DNA of 64,000 bases. Source: Pelecanus crispus. Taxonomy: Eukaryota > Chordata > Aves > Pelecaniformes > Pelecanidae. The notes beneath the pieces were generated by a model. The model saw nothing but the letters and a program-made list of their open reading frames with translations, had not been told where the DNA came from and ran no database searches. Below are positions 24,911-37,400 of this stretch, piece by piece; the first letter of the stretch is position 1; each line of letters starts with the position of its first letter. The position numbers and the translations under genes are program-made. Location of the stretch: contig NC_134656.1 in NCBI RefSeq assembly GCF_030463565.1, forward strand, positions 7,240,501-7,304,500, in the 5' to 3' direction.

Positions 24911-25888
24911 TTACAGCATGCACTGTCCCACACTCACGCCGTAACAGCAGCACACTATTTCTTTGAAAGTCTTTCTCATCTCCAGACTCCGGAAAGCATA
25001 AATGAGTGGGTCAATTACTGAGTTGCACATTATCAAGACCAGATAGGTATTAAAGTGTGAAGTGTAGCAGATGCAGTATGGATTCATTGGGCAAGAAATG
25101 ATGAGAATGAGGTGAAGGAAGAAAGGTGCCCAGCAAACAATGAAGACACCAAGTAATATAGTGATGGTGACAGCTCCCTTCATGCAGGTACGGTGGTAGG
25201 GCACCCCATCCACAGGGAGGGCTGCAATCCGCTTAACATGCAGGCGTGCAAACAAGAACATGTGAACGTAAAGGGAGGCCATGAGAAAGAGCATGGTGAA
25301 GAACATGGTGATGAGACAGACAATGACAGTTTTGCTTTCTGAGTAGGCAATGAATATGATGCCACAGATGATACAAGCAATCCAAATGACCACAATCAGG
25401 GTTAAAGCTTTCTTCACAGTCATGATGCTGTGGTAACGGAGAGCATAGAAAATAGTTATGTACCTGTCAATGGCTATAACCAAGAGGTTGCAAATTGAGG
25501 CTACCAAAGAAATACAAATCATTGAGTCAAAAACATTGTCCATATGCTGAATAAAGTGGTCATCAATGATCAAATAGCCGTTGCTCAGGATTGCAATCAT
25601 GATAGTCTCCAAGGCATTTGACATGCTCACTAACATATCTGCCACAGCCAAGCTACAAAGGAAGAAGTACATGGGAGAATGTAAGTTTCCGTTCTTCAGC
25701 ACTGCAAGAATGACAAGGATGTTTTCCAGGAGGCTGATGATCCCTAAAGTCAAGAAGACCTCGGCTTTTATGAAGACCTGCTCACAAAATCCATCGCCGC
25801 TTCTGTTGTTCAGAATTGAGTCATTGAAGCCTTCAGTCGCATTAAGCAGCACAGGCTGAAATGAAAATGCAAAGTGTGTGGTATTCAT
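24911..25888 (-). CDS. MC3R: Melanocortin-3 receptor, intact single-exon gene
   Basis: Class A GPCR of 325 residues, Gs-coupled and activated by the melanocortins (alpha-, beta-, gamma-MSH, ACTH). In vertebrates it acts in the plasma membrane, largely in hypothalamic neurons, in energy balance and growth timing. Seven hydrophobic segments lie near residues 42-66, 74-101, 115-143, 159-182, 186-212, 236-264 and 274-298. Visible family features are N56, D84, acidic ligand-site residues E94, D117 and D121, DRY at 141-143, CWAP at 252-255, H259, and DPLIY at 293-297 in place of NPxxY. The N-terminus has four N-glycosylation sequons (N2, N16, N22, N28); the tail has a CCC cluster (313-315) suited to palmitoylation. 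[17 protein letters not shown] and FIQHMDN match MC3R rather than MC4R or MC5R. The frame is open eight codons further upstream, to 25912, but that codon is GTG and an in-frame TAA lies just beyond, so the ATG at 25888 (A at -3) is the start. The stop is TAA at 24911-24913. No frameshift is seen. Confidence 0.98.
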   Translation of the reverse strand: MNTTHFAFSFQPVLLNATEGFNDSILNNRSGDGFCEQVFIKAEVFLTLGIISLLENILVILAVLKNGNLHSPMYFFLCSLAVADMLVSMSNALETIMIAILSNGYLIIDDHFIQHMDNVFDSMICISLVASICNLLVIAIDRYITIFYALRYHSIMTVKKALTLIVVIWIACIICGIIFIAYSESKTVIVCLITMFFTMLFLMASLYVHMFLFARLHVKRIAALPVDGVPYHRTCMKGAVTITILLGVFIVCWAPFFLHLILIISCPMNPYCICYTSHFNTYLVLIMCNSVIDPLIYAFRSLEMRKTFKEIVCCCYGVSVGQCML

Positions 25889-26063
25889 TGTCAGCAGAGG
25901 AGCTGAAGTCACAAGTGATTATGGACCTGACAGGGCACAAGTTAAAAAAAAGAAAAAAGAAGGAGAAAAGAAAAAGGAAAAGAAGTCCTTCCAAGTTGTT
26001 TCTGTGCACATGGGATGGAATTAAGCAGGACTTTTCTTTAGTCACTTTTACAAGTAGAAACAT
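25842..26063 (-). other. Upstream ORF overlapping the MC3R start codon
   Basis: An ATG at 26063 opens a 73-codon frame that reads through the pyrimidine-rich leader and stops at 25842, 47 nt inside MC3R in another frame. A second upstream ATG at 26077 opens a nine-codon frame closed before 26045. If transcription starts near the TATA box at 26118, both ATGs precede the receptor start. The encoded peptide is dominated by Leu and Phe from the polypyrimidine tract and resembles no known protein, so any role would be translational control, not a protein product. Confidence 0.35.
25947..25986 (+). repeat. Purine tract in the MC3R 5' leader
   Basis: About 40 bp of almost pure A/G on the plus strand, hence polypyrimidine on the MC3R strand, 60-100 nt upstream of the MC3R ATG. 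It lies inside the overlapping upstream ORF. Length polymorphism here would change leader length. Confidence 0.8.
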
Positions 26064-26117
26064 AAAAAAATCTGCATTTACAGGGAGTTTTGTGTCAGTC
26101 ACAGGCTGCTCTTCTCC

Positions 26118-26123
26118 TTTATA
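26118..26123 (-). promoter_or_regulatory. Candidate TATA box of MC3R
   Basis: On the minus strand this reads TATAAA followed by GGAG, a consensus TATA box. It lies about 230 bp upstream of the MC3R ATG, which would place transcription start near 26090 and give a 5' leader of about 200 nt if there is no upstream intron. An inverted CCAAT motif sits further upstream near 26509-26514. This rests on motif and position only; no transcript evidence is available here. Confidence 0.4.
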
Positions 26124-29100
26124 AGCAAGTGAGATTCAAACCTTGCAGGCATCAAACAGTTTTCTCTGAAGGGAAAAATCAGCAGCAGCACGTTGCTGGT
26201 TCTAGCTCTCCTGATGATTAAAAGCAGGGAGTTTTCTCATCTGCTGGGGCCAGTGCAGGTTTGTTGCCAGTATGTTGCAGCTCAGCAAAGTGTCTCTTGC
26301 TGTTTCAGTGGCAAGAAAGGAAAAGAGAACTACGGGATTTATACATGCATGAAAGAAAAAAAACCAACTCCTACTTAATCCTCCGTGCAGAGCATTGGCC
26401 ATTAGAGAGCAAGCACCTTCCTGACTGACAGATGCAAACACCACGTTCAGCATCCCCACCGCTGGCTCCACCGGCAGATCTGAAACTGTCTGGCGCCCTC
26501 TGCAGATAGCCAATAGGATGGATTTGCCTTAAAATTCGTCTGAAAAATGGGATTGTTTTTTCATCCAGCAAAACTTTATGCCTGTTCTCGGCAGCCGGGT
26601 CCTGCCCATGGGGGTGAGCAGGGACAGGCAGCTGAGGGTGGTAGGTGTTCGGGGGCAGGCAGGATGCCCTTACGCTGTCCTGGCCTCCACTCCTCTCCTG
26701 CCTGCAGCCAGAGCTCCTCTTGCCTGGTTTGAATGAGCTGGCTGAGCCCTGAACTGAGTCCAGACAATGCCTCCCTTGAGCACGTCCTGGCCTCACTTGG
26801 CCTTTGGACCTTGCGGTTAAAGGCAGCAATCCGAGTGTCAGCTGTAGCACAGGTGGGGTGTGGGTGCAAAGAATATGCCCATGATGCAGTTGCTGAGGTG
26901 CTCCAAAGGCTGTCATTAGCTAGATAACGTTGGCTTCATCAGAGACAAGCTCCCAGGGATTTCATTCCTTGCCCACAAATGGTTTGGGTTTTGTTTGTTT
27001 ATTTTGGTTCCTAAATTCCTTGCTCACAAGTGAAGCAAGGTGTAGGTGTGAGTCTCCAAACCATGCTCTCCCTGTATCATGACTCTCCAGCTCTGCTGAA
27101 GGATGCCAGTCAGCCTAAAGGTGCTGTGCTCCCCCCACCCCCGTCTCCTTCTTCCTGTCTGCAGAAGTGTGCTGTGTTGTACTGGCAGAGAAGGGTCATC
27201 CCAGGAGGGCCAGAGGCTCAGCTGGTCATTAAACCAGTTACATGGAACTTAATTTGTAGCTGAATTCAACTTCCAAATGATCTCTGGCAGCACTGGTTTC
27301 AAGGACAGAGTTCTTCCAGTCCAATTGCCTCAGTTAACCCTTTTATTTTCTTTTTATTTTTTAATATGATTGCCCAGTTCATGAGAATGGACACTTAATG
27401 TTGGTCTGGTTTCCTTGGTAGCATGTCCAACAGCCTGAAGCCTTCTGACCTAACTGCTTGTGAACTTTCTCATCATTCCTTAAATCTTTGAAAAGTCCTT
27501 TATTCCTAAGAGTCAATGCTGGCTGCGTGGGACTGTTCTGATATCAGACCTATTCTAACGAACGTTCTTCTAGTAGCCTTCATGGGCAGTTTGTGTGAAC
27601 ACAGAGCTGTGGGACGAGTTGGTCTGACCCAGCGTGTTACTGGGTTGCTGGGTCTGTCTCCAGTATTTCAGCAGGCCCATGCACCCTTGGGCATCTGAAC
27701 TAGAAGAGCTGCTCAGGTAGACACCTCTGCTGGAGAAATGAAACAAACTTCCACGTGCCCTTACCTTTCTTTACCCTTTCAAAAGTCATCCTTCCACCCA
27801 GCAGCTGCTTTTTCTCACAGGAGCCCACCATAAGTGATCTTAACTGGAACTGCACTGATTTTAAGCCTATGCAGGACTAGGGAGATTTTTAGTTATCATA
27901 TATTAACAGGCAAGCATAAGATAGATTTTTTCTTGCGCATTATTCACTCACAGTGTATGTCTGTAGTGAATTTTCTCAGTTTGACTGTTTTGAAAGTGCT
28001 CACTGATGTCTGTATACTTCATGACTTGTGTTTTTGCAGAAGTACTTTAGAATCAAAGCCATACAATGTCATGTATACTAATGTTTGGGGTTTCTATTAC
28101 AGGTTTATTAGCTCAAAAAGTCACAAATATTTTCTAGTTTCATTTTGAGCCCATAGAATTATTATCATGCACACATAATTCAATACCAAGAGGTAACAAA
28201 TCTCAAATTCAAACTCCAAATAATACCTTCACAAGGACAATATCCAGTGCAGTAATTTTAATCTGAAAAAATAGCTGTGGACTTGCCTACCAAGTTGTCC
28301 AGTTAACATTTTAAAGATCTTAACTGGTCTCTCAAAGTCTCTCCCTAAATTCACGGAGATATATTTTAAAGCAGATAGTTTGTTGTTTTAAGCTATCTCT
28401 CCCATGCCTCTAATCCCATGGCAGGGAAAAGACGTTCCCTCCGTTCAAGTGTAGCAGTTATGGATTTATGCCTAGAGCAGCTATCTTTATTTTGTACAGC
28501 GAGCCCCAGTTGCTTCTTGCCAGCTTTCTTGAGCTGATGGATTGCACTCAAGATAGTAATTTCAAGACAACATGACTGTCACTGGCCTTGTAAATGTTGG
28601 CTTTCCAACTGAGGAGGAGCCCATCTTTGCAAGGCTGGACAGATGTCCCTCCCTGCCAGCTCTGTCCTTGTGAATTGGCAGGTGGAGGTTGAATCCTCCC
28701 AGGGTGAGGACAGGATCAGAGGCAGAGCTCCCATTCATGGAAGAGAGCTCACCCTGGAGGAACAGCATCCTTCTGGGCTTGGCTCTGGATTACCTGCTGA
28801 TGGAGGGGCACTTATGTTTTAGATACCCACATGTAAACCAATTCATAGGAGTGCTTTGCCATTTACATTCCAGTCTTGTCTTCCCCATCTGGTTAGTCTC
28901 CGCAATATACTACATTAGTCCTGTAAATAATCGAGTCCAGAATGCTCTATCCCTTGTTGCCACACTGTTTCAAAAGACCGCTACAGATTTCACCGCCTTT
29001 CAGCTGAATCTGAGAATAAGAAGTCATTAAATGTTTCATTGTGAATTTCTGAACATATCTGACAGCAGGAATCAAGCTACCATTTGCACTGAGATGCAAT

Positions 29101-31387
29101 TTGAAGTGGAAATTGAATGTTATATGCCAAAGTGGATTAATGGTACTATTACCTTTGCCATTAAGTGCTAAAAATAGTGGGCTAGAGCGTCATGTATCTG
29201 ATTGCAAGCTCAAACTGACTCTAAGGTCTTTGCAAAAATGGGAAGAAGCTGTGTTTGCACAAAAGACAGCGACATGTTAGGCCTTATTTTCAAAAGGTGT
29301 AAGGGGATTTCTCTGCTCATCATTGGAAAACCTATATGATCTGAAATTTTGCAATACATTTTGCAATAACATGTAATAAGTTTGTGCCCTTCACCTGTCA
29401 GTTCCTGCTTCATTTCCAGAGATACTGTTAGTGATCATGTCTGTTGCAGCACTAAAGAGACAGGTTGCTCTAACATTCACCACAGCGTTGCAGTGGATTT
29501 GCGTCTTGGCAATTGCTACATTACATCTGAGGAGTTGCAACTTGTTAAAATGTACTAAAATGACAGTAGACATTCATATCCTCAATCTCCTAGATAGTGA
29601 AGTCCACTAGTTCTGGGTAGGGGAGCAGAACCTTGACAACTGTTGCAACCCAGGCCATATAAAATGAAATAATACTTGGTTAGGTCCTCCCTCCACCAAA
29701 ATCTGGTGAAAGGAAGGTTGGAAAGTTAGCGATATGAGACATCTGTGTGTCCTCCTCAAATTTTGCCTTGTGCGTAGCTGCTCCCACCTCTTATACCCAA
29801 GGCCTCAAGGGAAAACTTCACTGCTGCCTGGGATGTGCTCAGGACTGTTGTTCAGAGGAGATCCAGCATGAAAGTCATGCAGGTTGAGTGGGACCAGTCA
29901 AGGTTTTGGATTTTTGGACTTTGCTGGGTCACGGTGAGCCAGTGAGCTCACAGTACATCTGAATGTTTCATTGCAACTCTGTTAATGTACAGAAAGTGTC
30001 ATCTCCTATTTTACATCAGTGAGTAAAATACCCTTCTCTCACCTCTTGTCGTGGGCACTGCAGTCTATGATTAATGTCACATTTCATAGCCTTCTCTCCA
30101 GGTGTTGTGAGACTACGTTTATTTGACACCCAGGGAGCTGCGTCATCTTTCTGCTGTGTTCTTGTTTATTCCCTGGACACAAAAAATGAACTCACTGTTG
30201 AAATTATTGACTTTGTTTTTTGATCTTTTGGTGTGCTGCATGAGAGAAGTCCTTGGTTTCTGTCCCTGTAGTTGCTATGCAACTGTCACCTACTGTCTGT
30301 GTAGTTCACGATGCCATGTTTAAGTCAGACAGCAGCTGGGGCCATAGGTCAGAGGAGAATAGGTGCACAGGATGGGAAAGCAGTTCAGTCCTGTGCTGTA
30401 TCGGTTGTCATTGACAATTATATCGCCGCCTTCTCATATTTTATTCTTTCAACTTCCAGCCCCAAATCCCAGAACTGTATTGTTCCTCGTAGATGGAGAG
30501 GAATCTGTGTGTTTCACCAATTTGGCATGACTTTGATTCAGATAGACTATCATATTTGTAATGCTCAGATAGGTCGTAAGAAATCTCTGTGGTTTTGGCC
30601 TCTAGAATTACCCTTCTTTTCTCATTTTTTTTGTTAATACATTTCTTATTATGAGGTTCACACACCCAAAAGTTTATAGAGGCAAGAGGTAATTTTTATG
30701 CTTGTTTTACTTTGTATTTTACTATGACGACTTAACCCCCTATACTCTGACTCTGAATGCAGCAGTGCTCTTCAGTGTCCAGAGTGATTTACTGGAGGTA
30801 GATTGTGGAGATGGTCTTCAGGGTCTCACTTAGCTGAGCAATAGAAATTTTTTGAAGTGTACCTAGAGTTTGAATCTTGTACTGGTTCTGTATACAAATA
30901 CCAGCACTTGGGTAGACTGCTACAGTTCAAACCAATTCTTTAAACAAGTGTGACCTAAGACAGTGTTTACTGAGGGAAACATCCTTCTGTGCTTCTATAA
31001 ACAATAATTTAAAAACCCATAAAAATGAAAAGTTTTAGCAGCTTGAAGGCCAGATTGCAAAAATGAACATTGAATTTCATTATGAAAATATCTGTCTAAC
31101 TGTGGAGGCATTTGAACTCAATCAGCACCAGCATTTTGACCCTGAAGGCTTCTAGATACTAAAGATTTCTGTGTCTCAGCCTGTGCAGGCTCAGGTTTGG
31201 CTGATAGAGCTCCTTGTGCCTAAGCCTGACCAGGATCTGTAAGCCAGCTGGACAGACACCTGCAGGTACTCTCTCCTCACTACACTCTATACCTGTGACC
31301 AGATTTGACAATATTTAGCAGTGACCACCTCTTCCTTTTAGAACGGGTTCAGAGAAAAATGCATCTTTGCTGTTTTGTATTCTGGGC
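26124..31387. other. Upstream flank of MC3R
   Basis: The part at about 26440-26740 is GC-richer than its surroundings and holds an inverted CCAAT motif near 26510, so it may include regulatory DNA. The 181-codon minus-strand frame at 26371-26916 has no recognisable domain and lies within this GC-rich flank. The rest holds no recognised gene. Confidence 0.5.
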
Positions 31388-31455
31388 TACTGATTAGAGC
31401 TCTTGCCCAGGACGTGCAAAACCTAATTTCCATTCCTTTCTTTGCCTGAAAGGAT
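31388..31455 (+). mobile_element. Ancient tRNA-derived SINE remnant
   Basis: The text tgattagagctcttgcccagga...ctttgcctga follows the pattern of old amniote tRNA-related SINEs (A-box-like TGGTTAGAGC, then CCTGGGA, a degenerate B-box region, then CTCTGCCTGA). The B box is eroded, so it is not a functional tRNA or pol III gene. Identification is from a remembered pattern and is tentative. Confidence 0.35.
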
Positions 31456-34400
31456 GAGATTGTTTAAGTTAATGTTTTCACACATCACCAGCATAAGCCT
31501 TGATTTGTCAGGGTTTTGCCCTGTACTTGCAGGGCAGCATAGAGCTCTGTGAACTAGCAGACCATTTCTTTAATGGTGTCCTCCAATACACACTTGCCAT
31601 CATCTTTGCTTATCTCGCAATGCCAGGGCTTTCCTTCAGTATCTAAGGCTTCCGAACTTAAAATTATTACGTGGTCTATGGATCTGTAATGTTGGCAATG
31701 AATATTATGTATGCTTCATTTCAAGCAGATGGATCCTTAGAAGGATCATGAGTAGCCCTTCGAAAATGTCAGGGCAACCCACCCCAAGCCCACAAAGATG
31801 AAATGGGTAAAATGTGGAGATCAGATCTATCGGGATGTCTCTTACTGAGGAGGCTTTCATTTATGTCCTTTGTCTCACCATTTGACCCTAAAATAACTCT
31901 TTCCAAGAAAAAAAGGCTGTAAATTAGATGGTGACAGCACAATTAATGAAATACTGGCTGTGATGAAGTTAAAGAAAAAGGTTTAGGTGTTTTAGCTACC
32001 AGCAGAAATGAACCATTTTCTTTGGTAAAAACCTCAGTCATTTTTACAAAGCAGTTAATATTGTAAAGTTTTGGGGTTTGTATGTTGTTATTACTCTGTT
32101 GTTTCTTCACTAGTTAAACTGGTAATCTTCAGGGAAAGGTAAAGAGAAAGTAAGATCTACTGCTAAGTGAGGATAATGCAGTTCTCTGGAGAGAATTCCC
32201 TTGTGAGGTTGTTGAATGAAAAACCTTGTTTAACACTTGTCATGAGAGTCAATCTGATAATGGCTGATAAATGCATATCATTTTGCTTTATTTTCATTCT
32301 TTTTCAACAATAGTTTGTGCCAGACGAAATTGGCAATTTTAAAGGAAGTTAGCGGATAATAAACAGATGGTTGCTCCCATGCAGCAGGTAATACTCTTGA
32401 AGAAGTCTCCTCAGTTTTATTCTTTTTAGGAAAGGACTTAGCAGATAAAATATTGTATCTTAGCAAAGCAAAAGCAAAGTTCACTGTTTTTGAATTCGGT
32501 GCACATTTCTGGAATGCCCATTACTGTACAGGCACTGATTTGGAAATATCTGTAAACATGTGTTTGAATTCATCACCTGGGCACTCAGCTCTCTACTGAC
32601 ATACAGAGTTATTCAATGCTGAAGAGCTGCCTTCGTAGAGTTTTAGTTTTTGATAATAGAATACTTGACAAATGCAATAAATTAAACTGTAGATCTTATT
32701 CACCAAGTGGCTTGTAGATCACGAACCTCTTGAGTATTGACTTAGTTCAAGAAAAAAACTGGTTAGTATTTTTAGCTGAAATCATGAAGGTATCACTAGT
32801 TATAATAAATAGTGGAAATGTGGGTTTGCCTGTTTTTTACTTGGAGATTGTCAAACTCCAACAAAACTGGAAGTAGGAGCATTGCAAGAATCTGGCAAAG
32901 AGGACATACAATGACACCACTTTAAATACTCAGATGATTAAGAGCTGTCTGCTAAAATGCTGTGTTTTTCTCGAATGTCTTAGGGTAACACCTTTCCAAG
33001 AGCATTTTTAATACTGACAGAATCACAGATGGCAGAATCACTTGCAATATTAGATATCAGATGCACTATTGGAAAGATTTCAGCTATGTTCTTCCAAAAA
33101 GTAGTAGTTCAAACACTTCACAGTCATGTCCATAGCTGATAATGTTATTTTATAGTTTGAGGCTCACTATGATCTGAGGCAAGAATGAATCTGGCATCAG
33201 CTGAACTCACTGGAAGTTGCATATGTCTGTACCAGATTAATGGAAGAGATTTTCGAATTGAAAGAGTAGATCCTCACCTGATACAACCAACTGAAACCCT
33301 GTTGAAGCAGACCACTAGCAGTCTGCATCATTTAGGATCTGACCCACTGAATTTTCTTTCAACCCTGCCTGGAGCAAAAAGCACCAGTACTGCAAATGAA
33401 GAGGCGGCCTGCCAACCTTTGTGATTAGTGAGGAAAAGGAACATGTAATAGTGATTGCGATGAGGTAGCTTTCAGATGAGTGTTTCTATAATTTCAGCCA
33501 GTTAACAGGTTAATTTAAAGACTCAACTTTTGGACATTATATACAATTTTTCTTCTCATCCAAGGGTAAAAAGAGACAAAGCAGACCTGATTGCAAAACA
33601 CTTACCAGCACCTGCAGGTGCTTTGTCATATTCAAGGGATTTTAAGTGCTTTAGACTAATAATACTCAGTGTTAGTTTTGTCCTCTAGTTTACAGAGTGA
33701 AAGACAATCAGACGTGATTGAGCCAGCTGCATTCTGCTATTCAGCTTCATCAGTGCCAAGAATCCCTGGAACATCTTCCTCATCTCCCTTGTCTTCATAA
33801 ATCTCATTGCCCTGCGGTGCTGGGGCTGAGCAGTGGGTGCATTTGGCCTTTTAAAGCCTAAAAATGCTAAAAAATGCTACTGACTGACCTCATTCCTGAC
33901 ACTATAGATAACTGTAAGACTTTGGAGACTGGCAAGCTTTAAAGGTGATTTTACTGAGCTGTCAGGTGCTGTGGGTGGATAGATTTTGGGAGAGATTTTT
34001 CTGCTGATGCTTAGAGCGCTTCAGTTTGTTGCTGTACTTGGAGTCCAGTGTTGCTTCCTTGCAGACAAAATACTGATACAAGAAGGACAGAAAAAAACCC
34101 CCACAACCAGAAAATTGAAGCTTTTTTTCCCCTGATGCTGCCAATCCTTACACGTTAGAAATGGACTTGACACTGTGCCTGTCACCAGCTGCTCCTAGAC
34201 CTGCAGAAGTACCAGTTTCAGGCTGTTTAAAATGATGTCTACTTGTGTGTCTGCCTATTTGTGTGTGGCCCCGTGTGAAGACTGCAAAAGAAACATCCTT
34301 GGCTGACTAAGGCATCTTGCGAAAAAAACAAAACAAAAAAAAAAAAAGAGGAAAAAGAAAGCAGGGTGTTTACTTGTTTGTCAGTTCCCATTTCAGCGTA

Positions 34401-37400
34401 TGGGGTTTTCCTGAAATCAATGGGAAAGGCCATGGGGTGGGTGGTTTCCTCTTTCTAGCTGCAGAATACCGCTCCCATAAGACTGCTTCTCTCTCAAGGA
34501 CTGTGATAAGAGCTATCAGAACCTATCCTTTAATTTTAATTACCAATTAGGTCAAACTTTTGCCTTGTTAGTTTGGTCCAAGGATTTCCTGTTCTTCTCC
34601 TTTTGTGTTTGGAAGATGTGACCTTAATACTGTCCTATGGCTGTAAAAAATTCAGCTTCAGTGCTTTTATCTGCCTTGCTTTTTGCAAATAACTTCCAGA
34701 ACAGAGTAAGGCAATCTTTACTTATTATGGTTTAGGGGTAACTAGGAATAGCAAAGGCCTGCATCCATCTATTAAACCAACCGCATGTGCACAATCGTAC
34801 TGCTGCCCTTGGAGATGTTGCCTTTCAACAGTAAAATGGGACTTAAGTGCTCTTCAAGTTTAGAAAGATTCCCTTTTCTAGATTCTGAAATTTGCAATAT
34901 GAGCCAGTTCGAGTAATGTCAAACTACAGAGTGTGAATATGGAATATTTTCTGTTAGAAACAGAATCTTCTTGATTTGGAAAGCAAATATAGTTCATGAA
35001 ACCTTGCATCATTTATTATGGAAAACGGAAGTGACAACTAGTTAGTCTCATACCATTTCTTGTTGCTTTTTCTTTTTTTTTCAGTTCAAGTGCACAAGGT
35101 TATTTACACATCTTTCCTTGTATTTAATAATAATGTATGGTTAGGTGTTTCTGAATAGCACATTTTCCCACTTAACACAAGAAAACAGCCTAGTGTTTAA
35201 GGTTTTTTTTGTACTGAATATTGTCTTCATGAGAAAAGGTGTTGTCATGAAACGGTTACATCAATCATTCATCTTACACAACTTCTGATGGCAGAAATAA
35301 TTAAATTTCAGCTGAATTCACCAAGGGCACTTTTGTTGACTGCTTAGAAACTTGTAAAAACCTTTTGTGACCTTGCTCTTCTAGGCCAGAGCCTCAGAGG
35401 ATGCAGGTACGAGAACCCTAAACCAATGAAGCCTGACCTCATGAGCTCCCTCATTCATAGTTATCTGAAGGATATTATGTCACTACCCAACAAACTTTTG
35501 CAGAGGGGCAGAGTGAACCTTCAAACCCCTCCTGCTTCCCCTGACTCAGTCACCTTGAATCTGTGCTCTATATTCCCTTTGTCTTCTGGACTGGTTGTTA
35601 TTAATTCACTTACATGTATAGACATCAAAAATGTGTCTAAATACAATATATTAACAATGTATAGGCATAATATTACTAAGGATTTTATTCACGTGAGCTA
35701 ATGCTGCCTTTCCTCCTCCAAGCAATGCCAGCTTGAAAGGCTTGTGTGGACTGTCTGGAGAGACCATGTGCTAACAGGGTGTCCAGAGATCTGTCACTGC
35801 TGTAAATGCACACCCTGCCTAGTGCGTTACTGTTCCTGCGCTGGCTAATTAAATGTCAGAGCAGGAAGGGGAATAAAATACTGCTTTTACCATTTTGCAG
35901 TGATGATAAGAGATTCAAAGCCAGGGTACCGCATTCCTGTATCTTAACCACAAGATACTTCTTTTTCTAGATGTAGTTCTCCTTTCCCATGAAAAGCAGA
36001 GAAGCAAGCTCATTCAGTCTGTGAGCCTGAGCTTCATGTTTTCTTCTCTCTAGCTGGGCAGATATTTTTCTTGAAATCTCTTCCTTCATTTTCCATATTA
36101 AGTGAGAAGCGATGATTGAATACGGCCAAGCTCTGCAGACTTCCCCTTGCTCTTTCCATTGCCCAGCAAATAGCCTGATGATGAATAACTCGGTGACACC
36201 GAGGTTGGAATTTCAAAAAGCTCTTAGTAATAACGTGCCACTGGCAAACATTGGTGGCTAAGGTTTCTAAATGACAGCTATGGCTAAAAATACAGAAGAG
36301 AGTGCAGCTGAGTGCTCCCTACATCGTAAAATAGAGGATAATGATGAATACTTCCTGGGGGGAAAATTGGCGGGGCAGGGTCTCGATTTAGCCCGTTCCA
36401 GTTTTGTGCTGCTGCTGCCTCCCAGGACTGTGCCTGCAGGCCTGTTTTCTTGGGGATGCTCTTTCAGAGACTGTGCCAAAAGAGGCTGCCTAAAGGCAAG
36501 TTTTATTTCAATGAAATTCCTCATTTGAACGCCAATTTTGTCAATCATTTTTAAAGCCAGCATCTGGGAATCTGGCTTGTGTTCACTGAGTTTAGTGATG
36601 TGTAATAGCCCCCTCTTCAGAAAAACTGGGCTTGCAACTGTGCTTCCTAAAGTTTTGGTGATTCACTGCCTTGCTTGAGCTTATAATTACACCACTGTGT
36701 GTATAAAGAAAGGTGAGGATTTTAGCGAACGCTTGGTCATTATGTTTGCAGCACTCCTGTCTAAAGCCTGCAATGGGATTAATTGTGTGTACAGCACAGA
36801 TGGAGAACTGCGTGTATAGTTTCAGCCAACAATATCACTTAACCGGAGGCATAGCGGTTGTGTGCGGAAGCCTTTTGCTTTATTCTTACCCTGTCATTTG
36901 CTGACCAAGACTGAAAACAAAGGAGGTGACTGTATTAGACCTGTCCTGGTACGTGGTGCAGTGGCCAGAATGAAATGGGGGGAGGTGAGGTGGGAAGGCA
37001 GCTGCAATCTCCTGTCATCTTTTTTTTTTAATATTTGTTTTTGTCAGAAACAGAATACCTGTTTTGATTGATGAAAGGACCAAAGTTTCAAAAGGAAGTT
37101 GCAGGAGAAGAGGCATCCTTTTGTCATAGAGCTCTTTCCTGGATGAAAAAGCCACCCTGGAGTAGGGAGGACTCTGACTCCTCTATGCGCTCTGCATCTC
37201 ATTAAAGGCGTGGTGCACCCGTGTTTCACAGCTTTCAGAAGAGTGATCTGACTGTTGCTTTCGGAGATTTTCAAGATCCAGTATTGCTTTAGCTCTGTCT
37301 TTGATTCCACAGCCAATTTTTTTGCTATTTCAAACCCTTCAGTGTTTACCACTCACCGCTACGGTGCCCCAGCCGTTCCCATGAGCTGGTGGACATCCTG

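Noticed and set aside
24911..25888. Assignment of the receptor as MC4R or MC5R
   Set aside because: The N-terminal half of TM1, the TM2-TM3 loop, and the ALTLIV and [10 protein letters not shown] segments match MC3R. MC4R and MC5R have different residues there.
26371..26916. 181-codon minus-strand frame upstream of MC3R
   Set aside because: It has no recognisable domain and low-complexity Pro/Gly/Arg content, and overlapping frames occur on both strands as expected for a GC-rich patch.
28562..28768. Minus-strand frame containing GGFNLHLP, resembling the GDFNLHL motif of LINE endonucleases
   Set aside because: The similarity covers only a few residues, the catalytic Asp is replaced by Gly, and no other LINE block lies nearby.
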